The notes beneath the pieces are model-generated. The model saw nothing but the letters and a program-made list of their open reading frames with translations. It did no database searches and was not told where the DNA came from. A DNA stretch of 64,000 nt from Haladaptatus cibarius D43 (GTDB lineage Archaea; Halobacteriota; Halobacteria; Halobacteriales; Haladaptataceae). Shown one piece after another: positions 46,919 through 55,966 of the stretch (position 1 is its first letter; every line of letters starts with the position of its first letter). Made by a program: the position numbers and the translations under genes. The stretch lies in assembly GCF_000710615.1 (NCBI RefSeq), contig NZ_JDTH01000010.1, positions 49,851 to 113,850 on the forward strand. The letters are read 5' to 3'.

Positions 46919-48634
46919 CACTGTCTAGTTTAAGTCTACTTGTGTGTGCCGGGAAAGGAGCCGCCGATCAATTTTACTCTTGAGTATGGTGTTCCAAATC
47001 AAAGCCGAATCCAAGAAAAATACACAGAAAGAGCCATCATCAAGGTCGAGTACAAGACGAACCAATGGTACAACGTGGCCGCCGATTGACCGACGCATTC
47101 GTCGCTGCTCTTGAACTCTGTAAAAACCTCCGTGAAGGAACGGATTTTTGTACTGCACTTACCGATCTCACGTATCAGATTGAAACACTTGAGGACGGCT
47201 ATCCAAAGTGGCATCCTTCACCATATTCGTTTCATGGAATGCTCGAACTCTTTGTTTATCTGGAAGTCACTGGAGACAGCTATCGGTCTTTCACACATCA
47301 CCCGGAACTCGCCAACGTGTTTGGTCTCAAGTAAATCCCGGACGAGTCAGTTCTCTCACGACATGGCGCAACCGGTTCGACGACGATGTTCGAGGGTATA
47401 TTACAGCCAGCGCGCACCTCTTAGTCAGGGAAGTCCACAACGAGGACCTCGCTGTTCCAGAAGTCCAGCCACTGGAGGAAGTCAGAAGATCGCCCGAGAG
47501 TGGTTCTGAAGCGACTAGCGAGTTCTCTGACGAAGAGATTTACCGAACCACGCGCCTCGCTCGTAAGCATGGATTCGGCCCGTTCGACTCTGGGAGAGCC
47601 CAGAACGCGACGTACGCTGATACGCGATTCTTCGAGCTTCAGACGTTCATCGGGATGGTCGGTTGTGGTACACCGCAGGGCGCAGCACGGTTCAAATTCC
47701 GTCGAGGAAAAGAATGGTCCCCACGGAGACACGCACCTCCGCGCAGTCAAACAATTTGACTTGGGGAGATTACTTGAAGGATTTCAGCAGGCGACAGAAC
47801 GACTCCTCTCGGTGATTCAATCGGAGTCCTCGTTTCGCCGTCCAGTCACCGTAGCGATTGACATCACGACTATTCGCTACTTCGGTAACGTGGAGGGGGA
47901 TGCCGATGGTCAGTGGGATGAAAGACGGCGATGGGCGGGCGTTCAAATTCGCCACACTCTCAATTGTCGGATGGAATATCCCCCTTATCCTCGCTGTCGA
48001 ACCTGTCCGTGAAAGTTCGTCGTGGGACGAGAACCCACCGAATCAGGTTCATCATGTAGTCCGACGACTCGTTCGACGCGCACAGGAACATGTCTCCATC
48101 GAGATGGTGCTGTGTGATCGAGAGTTTGACTCGAAAGCGGTGTACCAGACGCTCTCGAACCTCGACGTGAACTATCTCATCCCGAAACGCATCCACAGTG
48201 ACGAGCGGGAAGCTATCGAGACGATGGACGAAAATGGGCAGGAGATAGCCGTTGAATCGGTGTCTGTCCACGTTGAGCAGGGCTCGCACGCGATGCAGTT
48301 TCTGTACATTCCCTCGACGAAGGGAGAAGGAACAGCGGTCTTTGCGACGAACCTCTCAGTCGGGACTAAGACGTTCTGCCGTCGCTACAGCCGTCGCTGG
48401 CAGATCGAAAATGAGTACAAGAGTATCAAGAACGAGTTCTTAGCGAAGACCTCCTCCAAGGATTACCACGTGCGACTGTTCTACTTCGTGTTTGCGGTGC
48501 TACTGCACAACATCTGGCGGCTCACTGACTTCCTATTGAAGGCGGGTGTCGGCGGAGAGATGGACTACGCCCCGGTTCTGACTGCTGGTGAGTGTGTCGA
48601 GTTGGTTTGCTCGGCACTAATCCCGCCTGATTAG
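46919..48634 (+). pseudogene. Degraded DDE transposase with frameshifts and an in-frame stop
   Basis: Coding sequence is spread over three frames. The N-terminal domain lies from 47,065 (ending in LANVFGLK and a TAA at 47,332-47,334). A middle part lies at about 47,345-47,760. The catalytic part has Asp in VAIDITTIRYFG (about 47,850), Asp in VLCDREFDS (about 48,115) and Glu in QIENEYKSIKNEF (about 48,410). At least two frameshifts make it inactive. The left boundary is set at a GGCACTGTCTAG sequence at about 46,917 that may be the element end; a similar AGTGTCTAGG occurs near 49,367. Confidence 0.7.
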
Positions 48635-49393
48635 CGCTCTACGCCAGCACGGACTGCCTGTTGTGAGTGGCGACACTCTGCGAGAGGTCAAATTTTGGGC
48701 TACTTTCGCATATTCGATGACTTTTCTCTGAAAAGTTAGTTAATGTGTCATCAATGTGGCCTGTTCGAGCCACGGAAAGCCCCAGAAACACGCGAAAATA
48801 GCTTATCCTCCGAAACTGTGAACTTCACGGGCCGTCATTTTGTATAGCGACATGGGATTTACAAATGTGTATTTAACTGTTTTAGACTGTTTCACGGTGG
48901 AAATCGGGCGTTCTGCTGTTTTCTTTTCTACTGCTGCTTAAATCCATAAGCAGAAGTGGATTGCGGCGGGTCGCCGCCCTCGGCCACGCGCGAAACCTGT
49001 GTTCGAACAAATCATCTGTTCCCGTCAGCTCGACAGCCACAAGCGACTATATTCGCACTTCTTCGGCTAATGCCTGTCCAGTGCCGCGAGCGTGCGATTT
49101 CTTTTGCCGAATATCGCACTCACCTCCCTAGTAATCGTCCTGCCCCCAGTTTCCGCGGTGATACGGCGGGTAGGTGTAGCCCCTGAGGGCGTTCTCGGAG
49201 TAGAGTTTGAGCATCCGCGCGGTAGCCTCGTGGCTGGCTCTTTTATAATTTATTTAATTCTATTATAAAATATCGCCATTTCCTATCGCCTCGATGTCTG
49301 TGGCAGGTCATCATTCCTTTCGGCAACCAATGCGTCAAGAAGCCCAAGGTCGAGATACTCGTATAGTAGTGTCTAGGTAGTGATTTCGACTTG
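48635..49393. other. Element flank and decayed DNA
   Basis: No intact gene. It holds a GC hairpin GCGGCG-GGT-CGCCGC near 48,963-48,977, T-rich tracts, and a minus-strand orphan 3' end (TAG at 49128-49130, reading LKLYSENALRGYTYPPYHRG) of about 35 residues from an unknown gene. This looks like a pile-up of insertion scars between the transposase relic and the next lipoprotein gene. Confidence 0.4.
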
Positions 49394-50665
49394 CTATTGT
49401 CCGAATGCGTAGAGACCATCGACTGCCTGAACCAGAATCCCATCATCAATTATTGTTGGTGGTGAGCGAGTGCCGCTCGCTAGTACGTCGCCCTCAATGA
49501 CAACATCTGGGAATTCATACGACCAATGTTTCTCCCCAGTTGAGCGATTTAGCGCAAACAATTGGGAGTCGGCGTCAACATACACTGTTTCAGCATCCAC
49601 ACTTGGTATCATCGCTGTACCAATGTTCGCACGCCAAATTTGTTGTCCGTCTACAAGATCGGTAGCGGAAATCCCGCCATTATCTGATATAAAGGCGACA
49701 TTATCACTAACTGCAATTCCATTACACGATTCGATCTGCTGTGACCATACTTTTTGCCCGTTACTAGCATGGAGGCACGTGATTGAATCTTGATTTCCAT
49801 ACAGCACAAACTGACCTGCAGCTACGGGATATGTATCGATAGAAGAACTTTGCGTGTATTTCCACTTCATATCTCCGTTTTTGGGTTCAACTGCAATTAA
49901 ATTACCACTATCTATGTAATATAACGCCTGTCCACGTTGAAGTGCGACTTCCTTCGTTTCTGAAACAGTGTTTTTCCAGTACGTCTTTCCTGTATTTGCA
50001 TCGATTGCTTTTACGACACCTTTCGTATCGTCAAATCCTAACGGTTCGGCTGAGATGTATATGACTGAATGATCAATAGCTGGCGCATATATATTTCTCA
50101 CTGACAAATCAAATTTCCAGTTTTCTGTCCAGTCCCTCGTATTAACGGAAACGAGACTACTGGATGAAGAATACAGAACATTGTTGTTCGACAGTGCTGT
50201 CCAAGTACCATTTGAAATTCTGTATTTGTGTGCTATTTCGCCGGTTTGAATTTTTCTTGTGAGTAAAAATAACTGTCCCTCGTGTCGTTCGATGGTGTAG
50301 ATTCGATTACCATTGATAATTGGCTCGCCTCCTTTTGCTCGTTTCCAGTATACTGAACCATCGCTTGAAACGCCGTTAACATCATCACTGTGTCCTGTCT
50401 TTGTTGCATCAAATTGGAATTGTGGCCAGTGGCCGGTCGTTTTGAGATGCTTGTTAAACTCTGATTTTGGCGTGTTCGAGACTTCCGTTGTTCGTTGAGT
50501 TTCGTTCTGTTCCGATGGTTTAGTTGTTCTAACCGTTGATGTGGCGGTTGGTGGTTGCTGGCTCGTTGATGTATCTGGCGAATCGCTTGACGAGTTTGTA
50601 CATCCGGCCACAAATAGAGAACTTCCAAGAACAGCAAGTATTTTACGTCTGTTTTTACTGACCAT
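49394..50665 (-). CDS. PQQ-type beta-propeller lipoprotein, copy 2
   Basis: This 423-residue protein has a lipoprotein signal (ILAVLGSSLFVAGCTNSS, Cys about residue 22), a Ser/Thr-rich linker (residues 25-70), then propeller blades such as VKAIDANTGKTYWKN, AVEPKNGDMKWKYT, LHASNGQKVWSQ and LNRSTGEKHW. It is built like copy 1 but clearly diverged. It lies downstream of a small Tat protein and a metalloprotease on the same strand and may be part of the same operon. Confidence 0.8.
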   Translation of the reverse strand: MVSKNRRKILAVLGSSLFVAGCTNSSSDSPDTSTSQQPPTATSTVRTTKPSEQNETQRTTEVSNTPKSEFNKHLKTTGHWPQFQFDATKTGHSDDVNGVSSDGSVYWKRAKGGEPIINGNRIYTIERHEGQLFLLTRKIQTGEIAHKYRISNGTWTALSNNNVLYSSSSSLVSVNTRDWTENWKFDLSVRNIYAPAIDHSVIYISAEPLGFDDTKGVVKAIDANTGKTYWKNTVSETKEVALQRGQALYYIDSGNLIAVEPKNGDMKWKYTQSSSIDTYPVAAGQFVLYGNQDSITCLHASNGQKVWSQQIESCNGIAVSDNVAFISDNGGISATDLVDGQQIWRANIGTAMIPSVDAETVYVDADSQLFALNRSTGEKHWSYEFPDVVIEGDVLASGTRSPPTIIDDGILVQAVDGLYAFGQ

Positions 50666-50722
50666 ATTGCTGTAATATAGCGCTCTGTTTTATATGTTTT
50701 CTGCAAAGAATAGGGGAAGAGA

Positions 50723-51181
50723 CTATTTACAAGAGAAGTAGGTATCTACCTTTACCGTGCTATCGGGGTATGCAGAAACCGTCACATATTGATCATTCAT
50801 AACACTGCCATTCACCATTCTAACTTCTGAACTATCAGTAGACCCACCAGGGATTGACGCTTCAATTCTATAGATGCCTTCTGTATTGAAAGCATCAAAT
50901 TTTCCCTTGAATTTTACTTCTTCGAGTGGTGGATTCTCAGGCGAGTTAAGACCCTTAAGCGGATATGTTGATGTTAATACGGGGGATTCTGAACCCGTAT
51001 TATATATTCTCACTATAATGTTCTTGACTGACTCTGTGTTGTTTGTAACCGAGATATCGAACGGTACAGGATGTCCACGGTACGTATCTGGCTCGTCACT
51101 TTCTCCACTGACTGATAGAGGAACAATTGCGAAGCTACCAGCGAGCATTCCGCTTCGAAGTATGTTTCTTCTTGTTGTCAT
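50723..51181 (-). CDS. Small Tat-exported protein, Ig-like/CARDB-like
   Basis: This 152-residue protein has a Tat-type signal (TTRRNILRSGMLAGSFAIVP) and one predicted all-beta domain (ISVTNNTESVKNIIVRIYNTGS and YRIEASIPGGS), resembling an extracellular adhesion or Ig-like fold. It starts 2 bases after the metalloprotease stop, so the two are co-transcribed. The function is unknown; it may be a chaperone, inhibitor or substrate partner of the protease. Confidence 0.65.
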   Translation of the reverse strand: MTTRRNILRSGMLAGSFAIVPLSVSGESDEPDTYRGHPVPFDISVTNNTESVKNIIVRIYNTGSESPVLTSTYPLKGLNSPENPPLEEVKFKGKFDAFNTEGIYRIEASIPGGSTDSSEVRMVNGSVMNDQYVTVSAYPDSTVKVDTYFSCK

Positions 51182-51183
51182 TA

Positions 51184-51942
51184 TTATATATTGTCCGGAT
51201 CGTTATCGTTGTCGTAATCCCAGTGATTAACTGCACACTCACTCCAGCATAGTTCTATCTGAGATCGATTTCCATTTGGATCACCACATTCATTTATAGA
51301 ACCATTGATACCCATTGGCGTTAAGCTATCTTTGGAACTATCATAGAATCCGACATCGTGATGCATTCCATCGCCTTCACCATCCTTTTCTCCATTAAAT
51401 GATTGAAGTGAGTGACCTATCTCATGCATGACGGTACCCATGGCATCGTAGGAATCGATTGATTTGGATCTGTATCTATTATACGTTGATGGAAGATCTC
51501 CGAGGAATTTACCCGCGGAAATTCCGGCATGAAGATAATCTTTATCTCCAGATGTCTGACCGATGCCGCCACCCGGTGTACTACCATACGTTAAGAGAAC
51601 CGTGCAGTTATTTGCCCGAACTCTATCAGTACTACAACTTGTCCAATCACTAAACCATTGAACTAGGTTATCGTATGATATTTCTTGATCAATACCATGA
51701 CATGGATAGTTCGCTGTGAAACTATCCCGTATCGCAGATTGTGGTGCAGGAACAGTTTCTGTCGGTTCTAATATATCTACGTAGTAATCGGAACCATTTG
51801 AATACTCATTTCGAATTACTTCGAATGCTCCTTCAATGTACGTTTTTGCTCGACTCTGTGCACGGTAACCGTCTCCGTAATTATTGATACCCTCGTAGTG
51901 TACTCTATCAGATATGTACAATGCAATTTCCCATGTTACCAT
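51184..51942 (-). CDS. Zincin-type metalloprotease, metzincin-like
   Basis: This 252-residue protein has the zinc motif VMHEIGHSLQSF (about residues 169-180) followed by a possible third ligand in GMHHDVGF and a Met-turn-like LTPMG. That order is that of metzincins. Cys residues (YPCHG, TSCSTD, NNCT, NECG, ELCWSEC) suggest disulfides and an extracellular site. No signal peptide is visible at the chosen ATG, so export is unclear or the true start is upstream. It heads a unit with a Tat protein and a beta-propeller lipoprotein. Confidence 0.7.
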   Translation of the reverse strand: MVTWEIALYISDRVHYEGINNYGDGYRAQSRAKTYIEGAFEVIRNEYSNGSDYYVDILEPTETVPAPQSAIRDSFTANYPCHGIDQEISYDNLVQWFSDWTSCSTDRVRANNCTVLLTYGSTPGGGIGQTSGDKDYLHAGISAGKFLGDLPSTYNRYRSKSIDSYDAMGTVMHEIGHSLQSFNGEKDGEGDGMHHDVGFYDSSKDSLTPMGINGSINECGDPNGNRSQIELCWSECAVNHWDYDNDNDPDNI

Positions 51943-52373
51943 TTGTATTCCTCTTTACCAATATTCAATATTGGCAATTTAGTATTCAAATTTAAGAATT
52001 TATATATCTATTCATATATTCCAAGATTTAATATTTTGTATTATGTTCTAATATAGTGACAAACTGCAGTTAACTGTTTATCTTCGTTATCGGTCAGTAC
52101 ACCTATCGAAAACTTGGGAGAGGAAATCACCTGTTAGACAGTTGTTTCACCACACGCTGTCTTTGTTCATCTCTTCTACGACATCGGCGACTGCTGCATC
52201 TACTAAACCTATCCAAATCTCGTTGATCCGGTTGTAAAATGCTTCGATGCTAGCGATGCATGCCAGTCGTCCTCGATATCTTCGAGCTGTATAATCGCGC
52301 TTCTAATCTAATCAGTGCGAGGTTCTATCCGCCCTGTATTCCAGTTTCTGTTTGGATTTTGTGTGTTTATCAG
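51943..52373. other. AT-rich spacer with a minus-strand orphan 3' end
   Basis: Bases 51,960-52,070 are very AT-rich. A minus-strand frame ending at TGA 52147-52149 encodes about 35 residues (FYNRINEIWIGLVDAAVADV) with no start: another orphan C-terminus. The rest is not recognised. Confidence 0.35.
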
Positions 52374-52745
52374 TCAGAGTGCCGCAGGCATTTCGTCTCG
52401 ATAGCGCTCTACGAGGGCACCCGGTAACCCGTCCAGCGCTGCGAGCGTGTAATTCTCTGTGCCGAACATCGCTTCGAGATTCGAGCGTTGAATGTTCCCG
52501 AAGCCAACACCGACCACGCCATGGCCGACTGTCCGTACCTCCTCGACCGCCGTCGTCGCGTCCATGAGCTTCACGGGCCGCCGTCGGTCACCATAAACAG
52601 TACCGACTCCTCGGTCGGAACTTGTTCCAGTTCCGCGGCTGTCTCGCGGACACCATCGCGGTGGGCGTCCCGCCGCCGGGCCCGCACTCGTCGAGGTCAC
52701 TCCATGTCCACATCTCGTCTGATCCGGTCAGCACGGTCGTTCGTC
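52374..52745 (-). pseudogene. VWA-domain protein remnant, frameshifted
   Basis: The C-terminal part reads VEEVRTVGHGVVGVGFGNIQ and LDGLPGALVERYRDEMPA in one frame; the preceding von Willebrand A core (VLFMVTDGGP, with a MWTWSDLDECGPGGGTPT stretch before it) is in other frames. At least two frameshifts separate them. It is an inactive leftover of a VWA protein; its 5' end is lost before 52,745. Confidence 0.55.
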
Positions 52746-52847
52746 GATGGATAGTAAGTATACAATACTAACCTTTCGAACTGATTGCACTCTATCCAAT
52801 TCGCCCGAGAGAGAAAACGGTTTGTCCACAATTGCACTACTTGACCT

Positions 52848-53561
52848 ATGCCATGTTGGCAGGCGAACTGGACTCACGTCACCAAAATCGACCCCGATAA
52901 ATCTCTTCCAGACAGAGATACCTACGTCGAAGTCGCCGAGACCGGTACGGATGCGATCATTATCGGTGGCACGACGAGCGTTACCGAAGAACGTGTTCAG
53001 CCACTCCTCGACGCACTTGCCTCCACAGAGATCCCGGTGTATATCGAACCTACCTATCGGCCAACGATATTCGATCACGTCACCGTCGCTGGTTATCTTA
53101 TTCCGGTCGTCCTGAACGCTGGTGACACGACATGGATAACAGGGGTGCACACGGAATGGGTGCGTTCAACAAAGATTATCGATTGGGAACACACCTTCCC
53201 CGAAGCGTACATCGTTCTGAACCCAGACTCGGCCGTCGCAACGTACAACCAAGCCAACTGCGACCTCAATGCAGCAGATGTCGCTGCTTACGCTGAAATC
53301 GCTGAACATCTCCTTGGCCAGGATACCGTCTATCTCGAATCCTCTGGTACTCTGAGTGAATCTGCCATCGTCGCGGCAGCACGGGATGCCCTGTCCTCAG
53401 CAACGCTATTCTACGGCGGTGGCATCTACGATTACGACTCAGCATACGAGATGGCGGCAGTCGCGGACACGGTTGTTGTCGGTGATCTCCTCCACGACGC
53501 TGGTGTCGAGGCAGTCGAGGCAACCGTTCGTGGAGCAAAAGATGCGCCGCATGAATCATAA
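52848..53561 (+). CDS. Geranylgeranylglyceryl phosphate synthase (PcrB family)
   Basis: This 237-residue TIM-barrel of the GGGPS/PcrB family has [15 protein letters not shown] at the N-terminus, [46 protein letters not shown] and VVVGDLLHD. It forms the first ether link of archaeal membrane lipids, joining geranylgeranyl diphosphate to sn-glycerol-1-phosphate. It is an essential function, yet this gene sits between a VWA relic and plasmid-like regulators, so it may be a second copy. Confidence 0.88.
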   Translation: MPCWQANWTHVTKIDPDKSLPDRDTYVEVAETGTDAIIIGGTTSVTEERVQPLLDALASTEIPVYIEPTYRPTIFDHVTVAGYLIPVVLNAGDTTWITGVHTEWVRSTKIIDWEHTFPEAYIVLNPDSAVATYNQANCDLNAADVAAYAEIAEHLLGQDTVYLESSGTLSESAIVAAARDALSSATLFYGGGIYDYDSAYEMAAVADTVVVGDLLHDAGVEAVEATVRGAKDAPHES

Positions 53562-53721
53562 TCGTACCCTCTGATCTCAAGGAACGAGTGAAGTGATCGA
53601 GGGTGTGATTTTGCAGTCAGTCGCTCGGGGGTTAGTATAATATACTAATATTGGCAACCTGCTGGCGTATCAGCGTTCAACACTCCTGCTTCAATGGTAG
53701 AAAAACCGCATGAGCTAGATT

Positions 53722-54024
53722 TTAGACCCGAGTGAATTGGTCGGCGTTTACCGGGAAAATACTGCGACCGTAGAGTTTGATCAGATACGCGGCGAGAAAC
53801 CACGAGAAGATTACCATCCAGCCACCGACATAGTTCGAAACGTCGAGGACATATAGGGCAATACCACCAGTTGTCCCGAGAACTAGTATCTGAATGAGAC
53901 TCCCGACGAGAATGAGCTTGCCAATCCCAACGAGTACCGCGACGTGTCGGCAAAGCGTGTCTCGTGCGGTTTCGTTCGGTGCTTCAATCGATAATGGCGG
54001 GATTCGCATGGACTCATCCTCCAT
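53722..54024 (-). CDS. Small two-helix membrane protein
   Basis: This 100-residue protein has a polar N-terminus and two hydrophobic segments (LVGIGKLILVGSLIQILVLG and GGWMVIFSWFLAAYLIKLYG). ATG 54024 is preferred because it overlaps the upstream regulator by 11 bases; an ATG at 54051 lies deeper inside that gene. The function is not recognised. Coupling to a winged-helix gene suggests a membrane output controlled by that regulator. Confidence 0.6.
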   Translation of the reverse strand: MEDESMRIPPLSIEAPNETARDTLCRHVAVLVGIGKLILVGSLIQILVLGTTGGIALYVLDVSNYVGGWMVIFSWFLAAYLIKLYGRSIFPVNADQFTRV

Positions 54025-54259
54025 TTTCCTCGCCAGCAAGTGGATCACCAACTAACTCGTACAATGCTGTTTTCGCATGGATGTTTTCCAGGTACCCAGC
54101 AGCGGTGAGTATTCCGAGTCGGTTGTGGACGTATTGGCGCGAACGACCGATTTCGTCGACGATGTATGATTGTGTTGCCCGTCCCTCGCGGAGGAGTTCG
54201 AGAATTTCCTTATCGACGTTCGTGAGAGTGACTCTGCTGCTGGATTTGTCTGGGAGCAT
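54014..54259 (-). CDS. Winged-helix regulator (ArsR/MarR-like)
   Basis: This 81-residue protein has a helix-turn-helix in VDKEILELLREGRATQSYIVDEIGRSRQYVHNRLGILTAAGYLE, the usual length of small haloarchaeal ArsR-like proteins. It overlaps the membrane gene by 11 bases. It is divergent from a plus-strand gene at 54,384, with a perfect 12-base inverted repeat between them that is its likely operator. Confidence 0.75.
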   Translation of the reverse strand: MLPDKSSSRVTLTNVDKEILELLREGRATQSYIVDEIGRSRQYVHNRLGILTAAGYLENIHAKTALYELVGDPLAGEENGG

Positions 54260-54291
54260 GTAGAACAGCCCTAGACCATGTCATAAATTGA

Positions 54292-54345
54292 TTACGCACA
54301 CACCGACTGAGCCCGGCCAGACACCGCAAACCAGTGTGTGCGTAA
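54292..54345. promoter_or_regulatory. Perfect 12-base inverted repeat between divergent promoters
   Basis: Arm TTACGCACACAC (54292-54303) is matched exactly by GTGTGTGCGTAA (54334-54345) across a 30-base spacer. Next to the right arm is TATTTATC (about 54348-54355), about 30 bases before ATG 54384. Beside the left arm lies a TTTATGA-type element on the minus strand (about 54279-54285), about 25 bases before ATG 54259. The two arms thus flank both promoters, as expected for an autoregulated divergent operator. Confidence 0.7.
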
Positions 54346-54383
54346 GGTATTTATCTAGCCCTCTAGATGTGGGAGTGAGTACA

Positions 54384-54674
54384 ATGGATGAACAACAGCC
54401 GAAATCGCCCCAGAGACACATCTCTGCCCGATTTCACCGATTGACAGACGATTCGACCCAGCAATATCACGCACTGAAGCGCGTGATGGTCGGGGAATGT
54501 AGAGCGATCCCCACCCGCTCCATTCGTAGCACTGTCGGTATTGTCACTGCAACGTCAGCGTTTTCAGTGCCAGTGGCAGCCCAAGCCACCCAGGAGGCAA
54601 GCGACGTGATGTGCTCCTCCGGACTCGGCCCTGTCATTACGCTCGCGTTTGGGATGATCACGATGTCTTGCTAA
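54384..54674 (+). CDS. Small secreted/membrane protein, probably truncated
   Basis: A 96-residue frame. The N-terminal half is basic and polar; a hydrophobic stretch (VGIVTATSAFSVPVAAQATQ) with an AQA-like end resembles a signal peptide, then SDVMCSSGLGPVITLAFGM starts a membrane segment that is cut off by TAA. Related small proteins continue with more membrane helices. The gene overlaps the end of the convergent coiled-coil gene, so its 3' part was probably lost. The start at 54384 fits the TATA box. Confidence 0.45.
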   Translation: MDEQQPKSPQRHISARFHRLTDDSTQQYHALKRVMVGECRAIPTRSIRSTVGIVTATSAFSVPVAAQATQEASDVMCSSGLGPVITLAFGMITMSC

Positions 54675-55110
54675 GTCCTCGACGATTTCGGCCATCAGGT
54701 TGAACTCAGCTCGAAGCGCATTGAGTTCATCCACTTCTTCTCGAAGCATCTCCACTTCGTCGTGGAGCGTATCAAGTTGCTCCTGTTGCTGGTTGACCTT
54801 CTGTTTCAAACTCTCGACAGTTTCAGCGGTGGTCGTACTCTCTGCAATCTCCTCAGCAGCAGCGGAACCAGCGTCAGTGAGATGATATAGATTGGCCACT
54901 TCACCGTTATCAAGCCGTTCCTTCCTGCACAATGAGCTCCCACTCTTCTAATACAGAGAGGTGGTGCCGGATACTTCCCGGTGGAACGTCCCCGTAGGAA
55001 CGAAGCTCACTGGTATTGGCTGACCCACCGTGATAGCGAAGGCCATCAAGCAACGTCCGACGATGGCCTCGAATCATCTCGTCTTCTTCTCTAGATTCTG
55101 GTTCTTCCAT
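54564..55110 (-). pseudogene. Winged-helix coiled-coil regulator split by a frameshift
   Basis: The N-terminal part (from ATG 55110) has a winged helix: HRRTLLDGLRYHGGSANTSE and SIRHHLSVLEEWELIVQEG, then a stop. The continuation, starting at RLDNGEVANLYHLTDAG in another frame from about 54,915, carries a coiled coil (SLKQKVNQQQEQLDTLHDE and LREEVDELNALRAEFNL). The break is at GGAAGGAACGG near 54,920. It could be a sequencing slip or true decay. The C-terminal end overlaps the convergent truncated gene. Confidence 0.6.
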
Positions 55111-55966
55111 ACGCCCATAAACGCTGATAACGCTAATAATTCTATTGCCGTTTAAGAGCATAAACGCGGATAATCGACCCCTCCCGACACATATAGCTGA
55201 AACACACCCCAAACAACAGCAGACAGACCAACCACCGAGTGACGAAGTACGAGATACAACGGCTGTGAGACAGCACAGGACAGTCACCAAGAACGACGAG
55301 TTCTGACAGTCCCTCTACCCAGACAGGACGACAAAACCCGATGAGCGACGATAGTGAGATGCTAGTGGATGCATTGGTTGGGTGCCCACTATCATCACGC
55401 AGATCTGGGTGCCAACACGGGTGCTATAGTGGGGGTGCCGTAGGAGAGACATCGAGGTTTCAATGAACGTACTGCCAGACTGTCCCCAAGAGGTGAGGGA
55501 AACCAACCCAAAGTTGGACAAAGCAACTCTGGACTGTCCGTTACCGACCAGCAGAACAGACGTTGGAAGAGTTACTGCCCGTGGGACTGTCATCAAAGTA
55601 CCAGCGGGAGTTGGCTGTATCTGACGATGACTGAGGGGACTGTCCAGCGTGCTGCGACGAGGTGTAAAGTGGACTGGTTGAGGCCACCGGACTATCTTCC
55701 GTGAATCAACAGTAGGACTGTCAGTGGGGGTGAGTCAGTGAGACTGTCTATGAAGGCAAGAGTGATTGTGAGAGGAGAAGGCGTCTTCCGGTATAGTGTA
55801 TAGCTGAGTTACTCTGGAAGTCTGGTGTGTCAATAGTGGACTATCAGGCTGGCTGGTGCTGGTTGTCTGTGATGGTGGGATTCACTTGAAAGACGGGGTG
55901 TTTCACGCTGGGGTGGGCACCCTGTGTCTGCCCGGCTGACTGTCCACTTGGTAGGTGGTCTATTCT
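55111..55966. other. 856-base gene-free stretch, G-rich on the plus strand
   Basis: No gene is supported. Its main content is a set of phased GACTGTC-type heptamers (separate entry). The plus strand is rich in GGT and GTG and poor in ATG-started frames. It lies between the split regulator and the PIN/HTH pair. Confidence 0.5.
55279..55944. repeat. Phased GACTGTC/GACTATC heptamer array
   Basis: GACTGTC occurs at 55478, 55532, 55585, 55638, 55716, 55742 and 55938, GACTATC at 55690 and 55839, and the inverted form GACAGTC at 55279 and 55305. Successive core intervals from 55478 are 54, 53, 53, 52, 26 and 26 bases, and the inverted pair is 26 apart: all close to multiples of 26. The intervening sequences are not alike, so this is a spaced motif and not a tandem repeat. 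I would expect about 0.1 chance copies of a heptamer on both strands in this length. Confidence 0.7.

Noticed and set aside
49394..51942. Collagenase or archaemetzincin assignment for the metalloprotease
   Set aside because: The zinc motif lacks the archaemetzincin Cys pattern and no collagenase domain is seen; only zincin/metzincin-like is safe.
55279..55944. Heptamer array as a second or degenerate CRISPR
   Set aside because: The shared core is only 7 bases and intervals of 26 and 53 do not match the 66-base CRISPR unit; no extended repeat is present.
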